Shown: in pieces, positions 10,924-20,789 of the stretch
Layout: every line of letters starts with the position of its first letter
Numbering within the stretch: the first letter of the stretch is position 1
NCBI RefSeq assembly: GCF_029203305.1
Contig: NC_089464.1
Span: 496,001-560,000, forward strand
Direction: 5' to 3'
Source: Yamadazyma tenuis
Taxonomy: Eukaryota; Ascomycota; Pichiomycetes; Serinales; Debaryomycetaceae
Length of the DNA: 64,000 nucleotides
The notes under the pieces: model-generated
Told to the model about the DNA's origin: nothing
Seen by the model: the letters and a program-made list of their open reading frames with translations, nothing else
Databases searched by the model: none
Program-made: the position numbers and the translations under genes

Positions 10924-11430
10924 ATGTTTATTCCTTCCATTGATATCTGCCCTGCTAAATTACTCTCCCGTGACATATCTGGAGATGTGACTTCAACTGC
11001 TAAAAGCTTCAAGTCCTGGGATACTTGTATGGACAATACTGCTTGCAAAGTCATTGCTATCGTGGGCATTGTGTTAGCGAGTCTTGTGGTGATGTGGGCC
11101 ATTTCTACCGTCATTAGATGCGTATGTTTGGGCTTCTCATGTCTTGAGGCCTTATTTTGCTGTTGTTGCAGGTCAACTTCTAGAGGGTATCAAGACAAAC
11201 AGATTCAACCGTACGAAAATCCGAACATGTATGTCCGGACAGCTCCCCCCATGTATCAACAACAACAACAATACCCAGTTTCTCAACATGCATACGTTCC
11301 CCAGCGGAGTATGGAACTTGGATCGGCCCATAATGGATACGAGCCAGCGGGGTACCAGGTGGTTGATTCACATTCAAGAACCGATCCATTCCAAGATCAT
11401 AAGACATCTTATAGAGGAAACAACTTTTAG
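10924..11430 (+). CDS. PIN2: Pin2-like single-span membrane protein
   Basis: 168 residues. Residues 26-55 contain TAKSFKSWDTCMDNTACK followed by AIVGIVLA, a close match to the membrane-proximal domain of baker's-yeast Pin2, an exomer-dependent plasma-membrane protein. One transmembrane segment lies at about 42-65. It is followed by a Cys-rich juxtamembrane run (CLEALFCCCCR) that could be palmitoylated. The cytoplasmic tail is Gln/Tyr-rich (MYQQQQQYP) and much shorter than in S. cerevisiae, where the tail is prion-like. Function is inferred from the conserved domain. Confidence 0.8.
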   Translation: MFIPSIDICPAKLLSRDISGDVTSTAKSFKSWDTCMDNTACKVIAIVGIVLASLVVMWAISTVIRCVCLGFSCLEALFCCCCRSTSRGYQDKQIQPYENPNMYVRTAPPMYQQQQQYPVSQHAYVPQRSMELGSAHNGYEPAGYQVVDSHSRTDPFQDHKTSYRGNNF

Positions 11431-11592
11431 GTTTCTCCTCACATTTTAACGCACTGAAACCCTAACGGCCTATATCTTTTGTACACTAGTCCTTTTTATA
11501 ATATACATTTTTAGTATTTGCGATTTTTGTAAAATTTACTGGAACTGCTGCAAAAATACCCCAGATATCTTGCATTAAAACAATCAAGTTGT

Positions 11593-13273
11593 ATGAGTGC
11601 ACGCAACGCTTCCAAAGCTATATACAAAGGTCACCACCTTGACTTAGGTTGTTTTTCACGTCCTCATAATAAGCCATTAACATTAATACTTTGTTTAGAT
11701 GGTACACAAAACGAGTTCGGTCCTTTGCCATTTTCAAACTGCTTGAAAATCTTTAGCATGCTAGATAAGGATAATCCAAGTCAAATATGCTATTATCAAC
11801 CTGGTGTTGGGGCTCAGTTTGATTTGTATGATGGTGTATATGGCCCTCTGAAAGTGTTTACTTCAGTGATTAATTATTTGAGGCGCCAGATTGATGCCAT
11901 TTGGGCGGTTAGCTTTTCAGCCCATGTTAAAGCGGCTTACGTTTTCCTTATGCGGTTCTACAGAGAGGGGGACACTATTTGTTTAATTGGTTTCAGGTAA
12001 TTAAATACTCAAAAATATGGGGTCTTGCTTAGTGATATTAACAAATTATTAAAGCAGAGGTAGTTTTGCAGCCAGGATTTTAGTGGGAATGTTGGAAAGT
12101 GTTGGGCTTCTCAACAGGGGCCACGAAGAAATGGTTCTGAGAGCATGGCTGATTTATTCGAGTTGGGAAAATGCTGGTCAGCCATCCCACCTAGAGAACG
12201 GTTCGTTGATAGCTGAGTTTAAAAGGACTTTTTGTCGATCCACTATTCGAGTACATTTCATGGGATTGTTTGATTGTGTAAACTCAGTAGGGCTTATAAA
12301 CGACAGAATGTTTCCTTATTCTAGCATGAGTGCTATTGTGGACCATGTGAGACATGCCATAAGTTTGGACGAACGTCGGGGAAAGTTCAAACAAGTTATG
12401 TTTAAGCTGTATAGCTATTTACCCCATCTTACCGACGTGGAACAGGGAGAGTACAGCTGTGAAGGGAGTTCAGAAACTAATAGTCTTTTACCCAAGGAAG
12501 GAAGGTACTTGAGTTTTATGAGAAGTTTGTTTGCCAGGTTCTTCGGAGATTCTTCAATGAAGAATCCCAAAAATGACCACCAAAGCCAAGATACAAAAGA
12601 GGTGGTATTTCCAGGAAATCATGGCGATGTAGGTGGAGGTTGGTTAGATCCAGACACAGACCATATGCTTTCAAATATCCCATTAAGGTGGATGCTATCT
12701 TATGCTATAAAGTACGGAATTTCATTCAAGCCTGAAGCAATTGAAGAGTTTAATACTTCATTTTCAGCTACTTCAAGTCTTTTAGCCCATGATCATGACA
12801 TGTTAAAGCTTCACACTTCTGTTACACCTAGATACATCCGTGAGCTCCCTGATCGTCCAATTCAAGGTAATAATGGGTTTGGAACGTCAAGTGCTTTTCA
12901 GATGATTATGTGGTGGGCTGTTGAGCTTTTTCCAATCGGTATTAAGATTGAAGATGAATGGGGACAATGGAGAAACTGGTATGTTCCTAATTTAGGAAGA
13001 CCTAGGAAGTTTCCCTCTGACATTCATTTACACTGGAGCGTGTTCTACAGAATGCATTTTTTTGAAGATTATCTGCCAAAAAATTTACCCCCAGATTTGA
13101 AGACGAAGTTCCTCGAGCTGATCAAGCCATTCGAAGGTAACATTGAGTCACAACAGTTACAGGAGCTCCTCTCAGACTTCAATGTAGAAAAGATTAAAGG
13201 TACTTGGGAAAACAAAATCTGGCATCAGATACCTGATGAGCTTTGCCAGACTTTGAACAATAACCAGCTTTAA
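11593..13273 (+). CDS. Spliced DUF2235 (Tle1-like phospholipase domain) protein
   Basis: Exons 11593-11996 and 12055-13273 give 540 residues. Splicing with the acceptor AAG at 12052-12054 creates the nucleophile motif GFSRGSFAAR (Ser135). Using the later CAG acceptor would destroy it. Other family marks are LCLDGTQNEFG near residue 35, GLFDCVNSVG in exon 2, and FPGNHGDVGGGW, which supplies the catalytic Asp. DUF2235 proteins are alpha/beta hydrolases related to bacterial type VI effector phospholipases, and fungi have cytosolic members of unknown role. Substrate is unknown. Convergent with RIP1. Confidence 0.8.
11997..12054 (+). other. Intron in the DUF2235 gene
   Basis: 58 nt: donor GTAATT, branch-point-like TATTAAC at about 12036-12042, acceptor TTAAAG followed by CAGAGG. 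The intron splits the codon of the predicted catalytic serine (AG|C). A competing CAG three bases downstream would shift the product by one codon and lose the GFSRG motif. Confidence 0.8.
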
Positions 13274-13431
13274 TGCATTATATATTTTAACTATTTGAAG
13301 GTAAAATTGTTTTTCAGAATAACTGTTAACTTGATTCGATAATTTTCAAGCAGTATATAAATAAGGAATTATTCTATCGATGCTTTAGGAACTTGTTTGC
13401 TTCATCATGGGACATTGGAACATACTTTGGT

Positions 13432-14067
13432 TTAACCAACAAGTAAGGTCTCTTCGTCAGTGAAGTCGTATTCTGGAATTTCCAAGTTCAATGGAGCAGG
13501 TCCCTTTCTGATTCTACCGGATATATCATAATGAGAACCGTGACATGGACAGAACCAACCACCAAAATCACCAGATTCACCAATAGGCACACAACCCAAG
13601 TGAGTACAAATACCCAACATAATCAACCACTCAGGCTTCTTGACACGGTCAGCATCAGCTTGAGGGTCTCTCAATCCGTTGATTTCCACAGCATTAGCCT
13701 CATCAATTTCACTGGCAGTTCTGTGTCTGATGAAGACTGGCTTACCTTGCCATTTGACAATAACATTCTTACCCTCTGGAATAGCTCCCAACTTCACTTC
13801 AACTTTGGCCATAGCCAACACATCAGCAGAAGCAGCCATAGATGACAAAAAAGTCTCCACGGTGGATTTAGCTCCAGCAGCGGATAATAAACCCATTGAA
13901 CCAACCATGAAGTAGGCAAAGTTTCTGTTAGTGCTCTCACTTCTGTTGTGTAAATAACTGGAGAAATCCGGTTGGTCATACGAAGACAACGTCTTGGTAG
14001 TCGAAGATAAGGATCTTACCGAGTTCTTGACTGTCAAACCAGCTCTAAATGTTCTAGACAACATCAT
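13432..14067 (-). CDS. RIP1: Rieske iron-sulfur protein of the cytochrome bc1 complex
   Basis: 211 residues. The [2Fe-2S] ligands are in CTHLGC (C154, H156, disulfide C159) and CPCHGS (C173, C175 disulfide, H176). The N-terminus is an Arg/Ser-rich mitochondrial presequence, followed by the hinge and single transmembrane helix around residues 50-80 ([13 protein letters not shown]). It accepts electrons from ubiquinol in complex III of the inner membrane. Two adjacent ATGs begin the ORF, and either may be used. A CCAAT-type HAP site lies about 90 bp upstream, fitting respiratory control. Confidence 0.96.
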   Translation of the reverse strand: MMLSRTFRAGLTVKNSVRSLSSTTKTLSSYDQPDFSSYLHNRSESTNRNFAYFMVGSMGLLSAAGAKSTVETFLSSMAASADVLAMAKVEVKLGAIPEGKNVIVKWQGKPVFIRHRTASEIDEANAVEINGLRDPQADADRVKKPEWLIMLGICTHLGCVPIGESGDFGGWFCPCHGSHYDISGRIRKGPAPLNLEIPEYDFTDEETLLVG

Positions 14068-14100
14068 GTGTTTGTTTAATAGGTGATTGAAAACTTGCGA

Positions 14101-14160
14101 TTTATATATATTTTGAGTGGAAAAATTGAGAAAATTGTTTTTTCATACCCTCTCATTGGT
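14101..14160 (-). promoter_or_regulatory. RIP1 promoter: TATA run and HAP (CCAAT) site
   Basis: TTTATATATATTTT at 14101-14114 lies about 35-45 bp upstream of the RIP1 start. TCATTGGT at 14153-14160 matches the HAP2/3/4/5 consensus TNATTGGT about 86-93 bp upstream. HAP sites upstream of respiratory genes are established in yeasts. Confidence 0.6.
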
Positions 14161-14300
14161 CCTTTTTTCATAATGATACGTAGTGCATGAACCCATTTAT
14201 TCAAAGCTTCTCACTTCTTTTTTGGCTGCAATATACCAACGCCTACGTTACACTCAGAAATCAAAATACATCTATTCTCCCAAAAATAACCAAAAATAAC

Positions 14301-16964
14301 CTATTTTATACCAAATCCACTAGAGCCTTGAATTGCCATACTCAACTTTTCGTACAACTTTTCCTTGGTTGCATACCGATGAATTTCTAATTCATTGAAA
14401 CAGGTGTGAGCAGTAGGGAGCCTCTCGGATTCAGAACCAGCCTTCTTTATAGTTAAGTTAAGATTTTGGATACCAGTGGCAGGTATTCTATCACTTCCTG
14501 TAACGAAAGAAAGAAATTTCTTTTGTTCTTTGTAGCTTAGTTCATTTAGATACTCCCAAAGCCAATTAATAAGTTGACTGTTCTGTGCTTCTTCGCTATC
14601 CTTCCATCCAAGGTATTTCGTGACAGATCTCAAAATTTCGAGATCCAACTTCCCTTCTTCGTTACCACATAAAAGCAACTGAATTTCTTCAGGTGAAAAC
14701 AAGGAAAGACCATTTCCACTGGTGACTGAGCAGAACCCTTTCAAAAGAGAGTCCGTTTGCTCCGCAACTCCGTCGGTTAAGCGGAACTTAGCATACTTCT
14801 CAATATACAAGTCTCTATTCTTTGAAGTCACTTGTATGTTCTTGCCATCCGGAACAAGTTCCCTATTGACGACGTTATGAAATAAGTCAAAGATGGAAAT
14901 CTCGAAACTTAGATCAAGCATATTGAGCTCCTCATCGCTTAAGCTCTTGATCTTGAAAAGGTTTCTTGACAAATCCGGATGTAATTGCTCAAAATCACTG
15001 AACCCCAAGGGAATTTTCAATAGCATCTTATAGAATGCAATTGGGAAGTTTAATTCCAAGATAGTAGAATTGTAAACCGCCAATCCCAAAACTGCTCCGA
15101 AGAGGTAATAGTTATCAACATTGTTTATGGGTACCAAATTGAACCAATGATAATTAGACTCTTCTACATTAACCAACATACCCGTTTCTGGACTTAGCAT
15201 AGCTTTAGTTAGCAACAAGAACCATTCTTTTCTTAAGCCTCCAGCATCAATACCTGCTTCTCCAACAAACTGGACTTTCAAACTCTTTTTCAAGTTCTGT
15301 TGGTTAGCAAGAATACAATTCAATGAATCTTGGACGAAGTGTGATCGTCTAACACGCACCCTGAAGTAAACATCCAAGGGTACTCTTCTATCCAATGAGT
15401 TTATAAATGCCTCCTCTGCTTTCCTTTCCATAATCCTTTTGGCTTCATACTCTAAAATGGATATTTTGTTTCCTAATGTTATCAAAAACGGGTATTTGCT
15501 GAAGAAAAAGGTGGCAGAAGAAGCAAAAGAATTTTGGTTTCCATTGATATAATCAATAACTACCAGAAGCTCTGGATTGTCACCAGGTTTTTGGTCTTTG
15601 AATTTCTTATTGCTAATCCACGAGTCAAAGTCCATTTTGAGATTCACATAATCTACCAATGAATTGTAAAATATTGAGACATGCAAACTATCCGCTCTTA
15701 TATTATAAGCTTCAAGAAAAGACTGTAACACAATAGATGCAGTCTTCAAATGCCAGTCATTACCATATTGATAAATCCTTATTTTTGTAGTCAGATCCTT
15801 GGACTTTTTAGATTTGGTCCTGCCAAAATTTAAGGGACCCGTTGGTAAAGGCAGCGAGCCTGAATTCATTTGTTCAATTTGTTCTTTGAAAGACGAGTTT
15901 TGAAAGTATTCTTCATCAACATTGTTTCCCGGGCTGGGTATCAGTAATTTTCTCCTATGTTCTGGATTATTTGCGATGTAGAAGTATTTTTTCATGTGGA
16001 AAGTGATGTACACATTTATTAGATCCACTTTAGAAACAAAGTCACTGGATGAGTATCTGGAAAACCAACTAGTGATATAGTTCTTGACCCTCACAGATTT
16101 GATATTAGACAATATGCCCAACACACGTTTGATCACATCATAACACAAAGCTTTGATTTCCGGGGAGTCTATCATTCTTGTACAGGGAGGATTTGATTTA
16201 GATTCGTAATGAGTCAAAGCGTGGGACAAAAGAGGAATCTGAAACATTATCAATAAGAAACAATAATTCCTAGCATCCTCTCCAAAACTAACTGGTATTC
16301 GTCTCAATAGTGTTGAACATCCTTGCAAAGCATTATACAAAGGTCTTTTTGTGGGAAGTTTCGTCAAAAGGTCGAACACTTTTTGAATATCTTCGTAGTT
16401 AATATTGGAAGTCGAGTAGTGAATCTTGGAGCTGGATTTTTTAACCTTGAATGAATTGTTCACACACCCATAATTTTGGAACGCCGTGTAAAGGTAGTTT
16501 GAAAGAGGTTCAAATATCTCATGAAGTGTCTTGTGCTGGTTATCATGAGCATCCGCTAAACATTTTTCTGCCACTCTTTTCACATATCGAAAGGAGATGG
16601 TATGGGGTACATGGGAGTCTTTCATATAGTAGTCTTGAAAGTCTTTCAAGAGGTTCACCGTATGACAGATTGAGCATTCGAACTTAGAGGATATCTGTGG
16701 ATGTGATAATAGAGTAGCACAACATATGCAATTGGAGACAATTATGTCGTTTGCTGGGTCGGTATGTTGTTTTGTTGGCTCAATGGGCTTTTCTTTAAGT
16801 TTGGGACTTGATGAGATCTTCAACATATCAAATAATCGCCATTGGGATGTTGACTGGGGAATATCGGGACTTGAAGCCACTTCTTGAACCTGACAACTAG
16901 TGAGTGTGGGTGCTCCAGGAGAAGTAAGAAAGTGCCTCTCTTGATCGTGCAAACTTCCTTCCAT
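14301..16964 (-). CDS. HUL4: HECT-domain ubiquitin ligase Hul4
   Basis: 887 residues, almost the length of baker's-yeast Hul4 (892). The C-terminal 350 residues are a HECT domain, including the segments FVGEAGIDAGGLRKEWF and GRELVPDGK-like sequence. The catalytic cysteine lies in LPTAHTCFNELEI (Cys855), with the usual short tail of 32 residues. A Cys-rich segment near residues 75-105 (CICCATLL, then CSICH) may bind zinc. Hul4 works in nuclear and quality-control ubiquitination in baker's yeast. Divergent from the MMS1-like gene, 155 bp between starts. Confidence 0.9.
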   Translation of the reverse strand: MEGSLHDQERHFLTSPGAPTLTSCQVQEVASSPDIPQSTSQWRLFDMLKISSSPKLKEKPIEPTKQHTDPANDIIVSNCICCATLLSHPQISSKFECSICHTVNLLKDFQDYYMKDSHVPHTISFRYVKRVAEKCLADAHDNQHKTLHEIFEPLSNYLYTAFQNYGCVNNSFKVKKSSSKIHYSTSNINYEDIQKVFDLLTKLPTKRPLYNALQGCSTLLRRIPVSFGEDARNYCFLLIMFQIPLLSHALTHYESKSNPPCTRMIDSPEIKALCYDVIKRVLGILSNIKSVRVKNYITSWFSRYSSSDFVSKVDLINVYITFHMKKYFYIANNPEHRRKLLIPSPGNNVDEEYFQNSSFKEQIEQMNSGSLPLPTGPLNFGRTKSKKSKDLTTKIRIYQYGNDWHLKTASIVLQSFLEAYNIRADSLHVSIFYNSLVDYVNLKMDFDSWISNKKFKDQKPGDNPELLVVIDYINGNQNSFASSATFFFSKYPFLITLGNKISILEYEAKRIMERKAEEAFINSLDRRVPLDVYFRVRVRRSHFVQDSLNCILANQQNLKKSLKVQFVGEAGIDAGGLRKEWFLLLTKAMLSPETGMLVNVEESNYHWFNLVPINNVDNYYLFGAVLGLAVYNSTILELNFPIAFYKMLLKIPLGFSDFEQLHPDLSRNLFKIKSLSDEELNMLDLSFEISIFDLFHNVVNRELVPDGKNIQVTSKNRDLYIEKYAKFRLTDGVAEQTDSLLKGFCSVTSGNGLSLFSPEEIQLLLCGNEEGKLDLEILRSVTKYLGWKDSEEAQNSQLINWLWEYLNELSYKEQKKFLSFVTGSDRIPATGIQNLNLTIKKAGSESERLPTAHTCFNELEIHRYATKEKLYEKLSMAIQGSSGFGIK

Positions 16965-17119
16965 ACAAATTCTAAATGACTGATATGTGAAATGATATTT
17001 ATGGCTATGGAAATTAAAAAGTTGGCTTGCTTCGTTATCTTCTCTGATTCTGGTTTTGTTTGTGCTTGCAACCTAAAAATCTAAAATTAACGCGAACAGC
17101 TTCTGTACATCACTTCCTA

Positions 17120-20100
17120 ATGGTGTATGTGCTTTCAGAAACAAGGCCACCGAATTGTACAAAACATTGTATCTATGCAAATGTGTATAAAGACAAAACA
17201 CCATGCCTCGTGATTAATAAAATCAATCGACTTGAGTTCCATACGGTAGTCGATACGGCTGGCACTCCATCATTATGGTTTCTTGATTCATTATATATTG
17301 ATGAGCCTATTCTTGCATTAGACAAGTTCGAACACCCCAATTTACCAACTGATTGTTTATTGTTATTAACAGAAACCTATCAACTACTATTTCTTTGGTT
17401 TGATCCAACATTATCTCGATTTTCTATTTTGAGTACCATTACCTTTGATGCCAGTAACCAACAATTGCCATCAGATGCATTGCCTAAAATCATTATTGAT
17501 CCTTCACCGAATCCAGAATTCTTTTTGGTGTACTTCTTCGAAGGGTTTTTGCAGGTCTTTATCATTAACAACCTGTGGAGCCCATCTGATGGAAGTGCTA
17601 ACAGACCAAAGAGAAAACACGATCAACATGAAATTGTTGAGGAGTTCACATCTTCTATCGGGGGTATAGTTTTTCAAGACATCAAAATACATCAAAATAC
17701 AGGGTCAAGCAAAGTTTTCTCCGTGCTTTACAGAGATTATAATTATGCCTATTCTTTACGCTCGTACCTGCTTGACATTAACAACAAAAGCATCTCAATA
17801 TTACGACAATTTGATGAATTCAATGAGGCACCAACAACTTTGATAAACCCAACTAATGGGGGACTTTTGATACTTACTGATAGCTACATTTTCTATTTTC
17901 CTAACCCTGAGATTACACTTCTTGAGTTATCTGACAACAACGCTGACGCCAATATTTCATGCAACTCAGAGGAATGTGTGATAACAAAGAGATTGACCAT
18001 TTCTGGGAGTACTGATATTTCTGCTTTTAGCTACTTCACAATTATTGACGAGAGGAGAATCTTGTTAGTGAATAATCGGGGTGAAACCTATTTGCTCTTT
18101 TTCGATTCAGTCAAGAAGTCTAAATCTTTATTCCAGGTTAACTCAATTTCATTCGTTAAGCTAGGTCCCACCACAGTGCCTATTAACGTGCTTCACATAA
18201 CTGATAATGTTTTTTTCGTGGCCTCAAAGCTATCTCAATCAGTATTGTTTAAAATTTTGACTAAAGAGCCATACATTGACATATGCCAATTTGTCAGTTC
18301 ATCCCCCCCAGTATTGGATATTCAAGTCCAAAATAACGGAAACCAAATAGAACTTTTCACTTGCCAAGGAGGTTATGAAAGTGGTGAATACAGAAGAATC
18401 TCAAATAGACTAAGTTATCTTGATTTCAAAAAGAGCTTTCAATGTGAATCAAAGCACAGTGATATATCCGAATTTTTCAGGTCAGATGATGAAGCAATAA
18501 TAAGGGTATATGATCCAGAAATACAGAAAGCCCAGTACTTCAGCCTTAATAGCAATTATTGCTATCAACATTTGGAAACCAAGAATACAGAGACAATTTT
18601 GACGAAAAAGGATGCTTCTGGTCTATTAGAGGTATCACAGGAAGAAATTTCACTAAACGGTACAGTTATTAACAAGATGGGGGTTCTGAAAGTGAAAGCA
18701 GTAAACTCTACTCTGTTCGTGGTTCTTGATAATGAAAATACATTTCACGTTTACTCAGAGGTCTTGATACAAAGTGTGAAATTAAAAAAAAGTACAGAAG
18801 TTTCAGCCATGGACGTGGTTAATGTTTTCGAGCGGGAGTATTTGATCTTGATTTGTTTTTGGGATGGATCTTACGAGTTATACCTGGTTTCGGATTCGGA
18901 ATTTGAGCTCGTGAGAGAAGAGAAGCCGTCGCGAAACGGAGTACCTATTTCATCATGCTGCCTTGTTTATGACTATCATCAAAAGCCAGGGTCTACGTGG
19001 ATTCTTCTCATTACTTCTAACAACGATTTGATTCAAGAATTTCTTGATTTCCGGAAAAATGAAATAGAAAGTAGCAGGAGTAGAATTATTCACTTGGATG
19101 GAATACCCTTCAAATTTACCAAAAATCAATTGAATGAAGTAATAATCTTTAATAAGAAGAAGATTTTTGGACTATACAACGACAAGACAACAAATTTCAA
19201 CAGGATTTTTGTATTAGATACGCTAAATCCTCGTTTGGATATCAATGATATCACCTTCATAGGGAATAAGCATCTTGCAATTTCATCAAATACAGATGAA
19301 GTCTTCATTTATTCTGTCGAGTCTTTTGATTCCACTAAAGATGTTATTTTTTCGAATAGCTTCAACATTAAGTCCGTAAAGATACCTAGATTCAAACAGG
19401 CTTTACTACTATCTTCAAAGAATGCTTTCATCAATGAAATTAATGATTATAGGAGAAATTCGTACTTACAATTAGTGGATTTGGGTCAAATGAAAGTGAT
19501 TTCGAAGGTTGAATTCCCAGAAACCAAACCCGTCGAATTGGTTGACATTTGCATAGTTCCGACCATCGGTTTAGACTCACAATCTAGTGGTCCTGGAGTT
19601 TATGCAATAGGTCTTTGTAATTCCACTAGCCCAAGTGAAATCATCAGGATTTTCCAGATTAAAAAGGGCAAATTGAATGAACTTCCAATGATAAAGATAC
19701 TTGGTTTGTCAGATATATCGAAGTATACATTCCAGAATATCCAGCTTATCGATAAAAATAATAACTATTATTTGGTTTCTGGTGTGATAAACTTCATAAT
19801 TAAACCTCGAAGTTTGCATGAGTGGGTGGTTCTCCCAGACTGCGTGCATGCATCACCGGTATTTTCAGTTGCTGCTTCTTACTTCGATCGCACGTTAATA
19901 TTTGGTGATGTTGTAAAGGGTATTACCACAGTGAATTTGAAAGTCGATGAACAAGAAAGTATTGCGTTGGACAAGGATACCACAAGAACATTTTTGGAAA
20001 CAACTTTTGTGACCGATGTGGTGTCATTTGTTTCTGAAGATGGAGAAATTATTTTCATCACCGATTCCACGGGTAACTTTACTGGAATAACTCTCAGTAG

Positions 20101-20695
20101 TGAGCTTGAGAACGAAGGTATTGAAGATAACTCGGACATAAAAGACTTCAAGGAAATTATCTCGTATAATCTTGGTGATTCAATCAATTTGGCTACTTTA
20201 ATTCCTGAGGCACACCATGAACGAGATTTTCATTCAAATTTTGATAAGATAGAGCAAGAAACATCGATAGTAAGAGGCAAAGTTTTGATGGGAACAGTGA
20301 ACGGAGGTATTTACACTTTAAGTGAACTTATTGATACTGATGAAGAGATTCAAGATATTATTACCGAATGCTCTAAAGAGCTCATATTGTTTAAGCATAC
20401 GCTATCTGACATCCAGTACACCAGCAAACGTGACAAGTACAATATGTGGTTAAGCAAGAGAGAAAAAAGACTTTTACAGCAAGATAGCAGTGGTCAACTA
20501 TCTAAAAAGCCCAATAAAGGAGTGTTGGACTTAATATTTATTCAGTACTGGTTGAATAGAGATGCTGTTTTGAGGCAGCACGATCTAATTGATGAATCAG
20601 CCCAAGAATTGGAAGAAATGAAGAATTCATTGAGATCCTGTTATAAGCATCAGAGCTTGCTTCAAAGAATAGTATTTGATGTCCAAGGTGTCTAG
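17120..20695 (+). CDS. MMS1: DDB1/CPSF-A family beta-propeller protein, probably Mms1
   Basis: 1191 residues from the first ATG (MVYVLSETRPPN). The open frame extends upstream without an ATG. The N-terminus fits DDB1/Rse1/Cft1 proteins, where a short strand is followed by an NRLEF-type motif (residues 39-43 here). The protein is rich in beta strands throughout, as in a multi-propeller fold, and includes GGLLILTDSYIFYFP. The C-terminal 150 residues have the CPSF-A pattern (GKVLMGTVNGGIYTL). Length fits DDB1-type Mms1, the adaptor of the Rtt101 cullin ligase in replication-fork repair. Rse1 or Cft1 are alternatives that I judge less likely. Confidence 0.6.
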   Translation: MVYVLSETRPPNCTKHCIYANVYKDKTPCLVINKINRLEFHTVVDTAGTPSLWFLDSLYIDEPILALDKFEHPNLPTDCLLLLTETYQLLFLWFDPTLSRFSILSTITFDASNQQLPSDALPKIIIDPSPNPEFFLVYFFEGFLQVFIINNLWSPSDGSANRPKRKHDQHEIVEEFTSSIGGIVFQDIKIHQNTGSSKVFSVLYRDYNYAYSLRSYLLDINNKSISILRQFDEFNEAPTTLINPTNGGLLILTDSYIFYFPNPEITLLELSDNNADANISCNSEECVITKRLTISGSTDISAFSYFTIIDERRILLVNNRGETYLLFFDSVKKSKSLFQVNSISFVKLGPTTVPINVLHITDNVFFVASKLSQSVLFKILTKEPYIDICQFVSSSPPVLDIQVQNNGNQIELFTCQGGYESGEYRRISNRLSYLDFKKSFQCESKHSDISEFFRSDDEAIIRVYDPEIQKAQYFSLNSNYCYQHLETKNTETILTKKDASGLLEVSQEEISLNGTVINKMGVLKVKAVNSTLFVVLDNENTFHVYSEVLIQSVKLKKSTEVSAMDVVNVFEREYLILICFWDGSYELYLVSDSEFELVREEKPSRNGVPISSCCLVYDYHQKPGSTWILLITSNNDLIQEFLDFRKNEIESSRSRIIHLDGIPFKFTKNQLNEVIIFNKKKIFGLYNDKTTNFNRIFVLDTLNPRLDINDITFIGNKHLAISSNTDEVFIYSVESFDSTKDVIFSNSFNIKSVKIPRFKQALLLSSKNAFINEINDYRRNSYLQLVDLGQMKVISKVEFPETKPVELVDICIVPTIGLDSQSSGPGVYAIGLCNSTSPSEIIRIFQIKKGKLNELPMIKILGLSDISKYTFQNIQLIDKNNNYYLVSGVINFIIKPRSLHEWVVLPDCVHASPVFSVAASYFDRTLIFGDVVKGITTVNLKVDEQESIALDKDTTRTFLETTFVTDVVSFVSEDGEIIFITDSTGNFTGITLSSELENEGIEDNSDIKDFKEIISYNLGDSINLATLIPEAHHERDFHSNFDKIEQETSIVRGKVLMGTVNGGIYTLSELIDTDEEIQDIITECSKELILFKHTLSDIQYTSKRDKYNMWLSKREKRLLQQDSSGQLSKKPNKGVLDLIFIQYWLNRDAVLRQHDLIDESAQELEEMKNSLRSCYKHQSLLQRIVFDVQGV

Positions 20696-20789
20696 TAAGC
20701 TCATAGCTGTGAAATCAAATGTAAAACGCATCCTATTTTTTTCTCGCTCTTCAAAATATACAAACATCCAAACTTGCAAACGCCATAAC

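Noticed and set aside
17060..17119. 20-codon N-terminal extension of the MMS1-like gene
   Set aside because: It starts with TTG, and family members begin near the MVYVLSE ATG at 17120.
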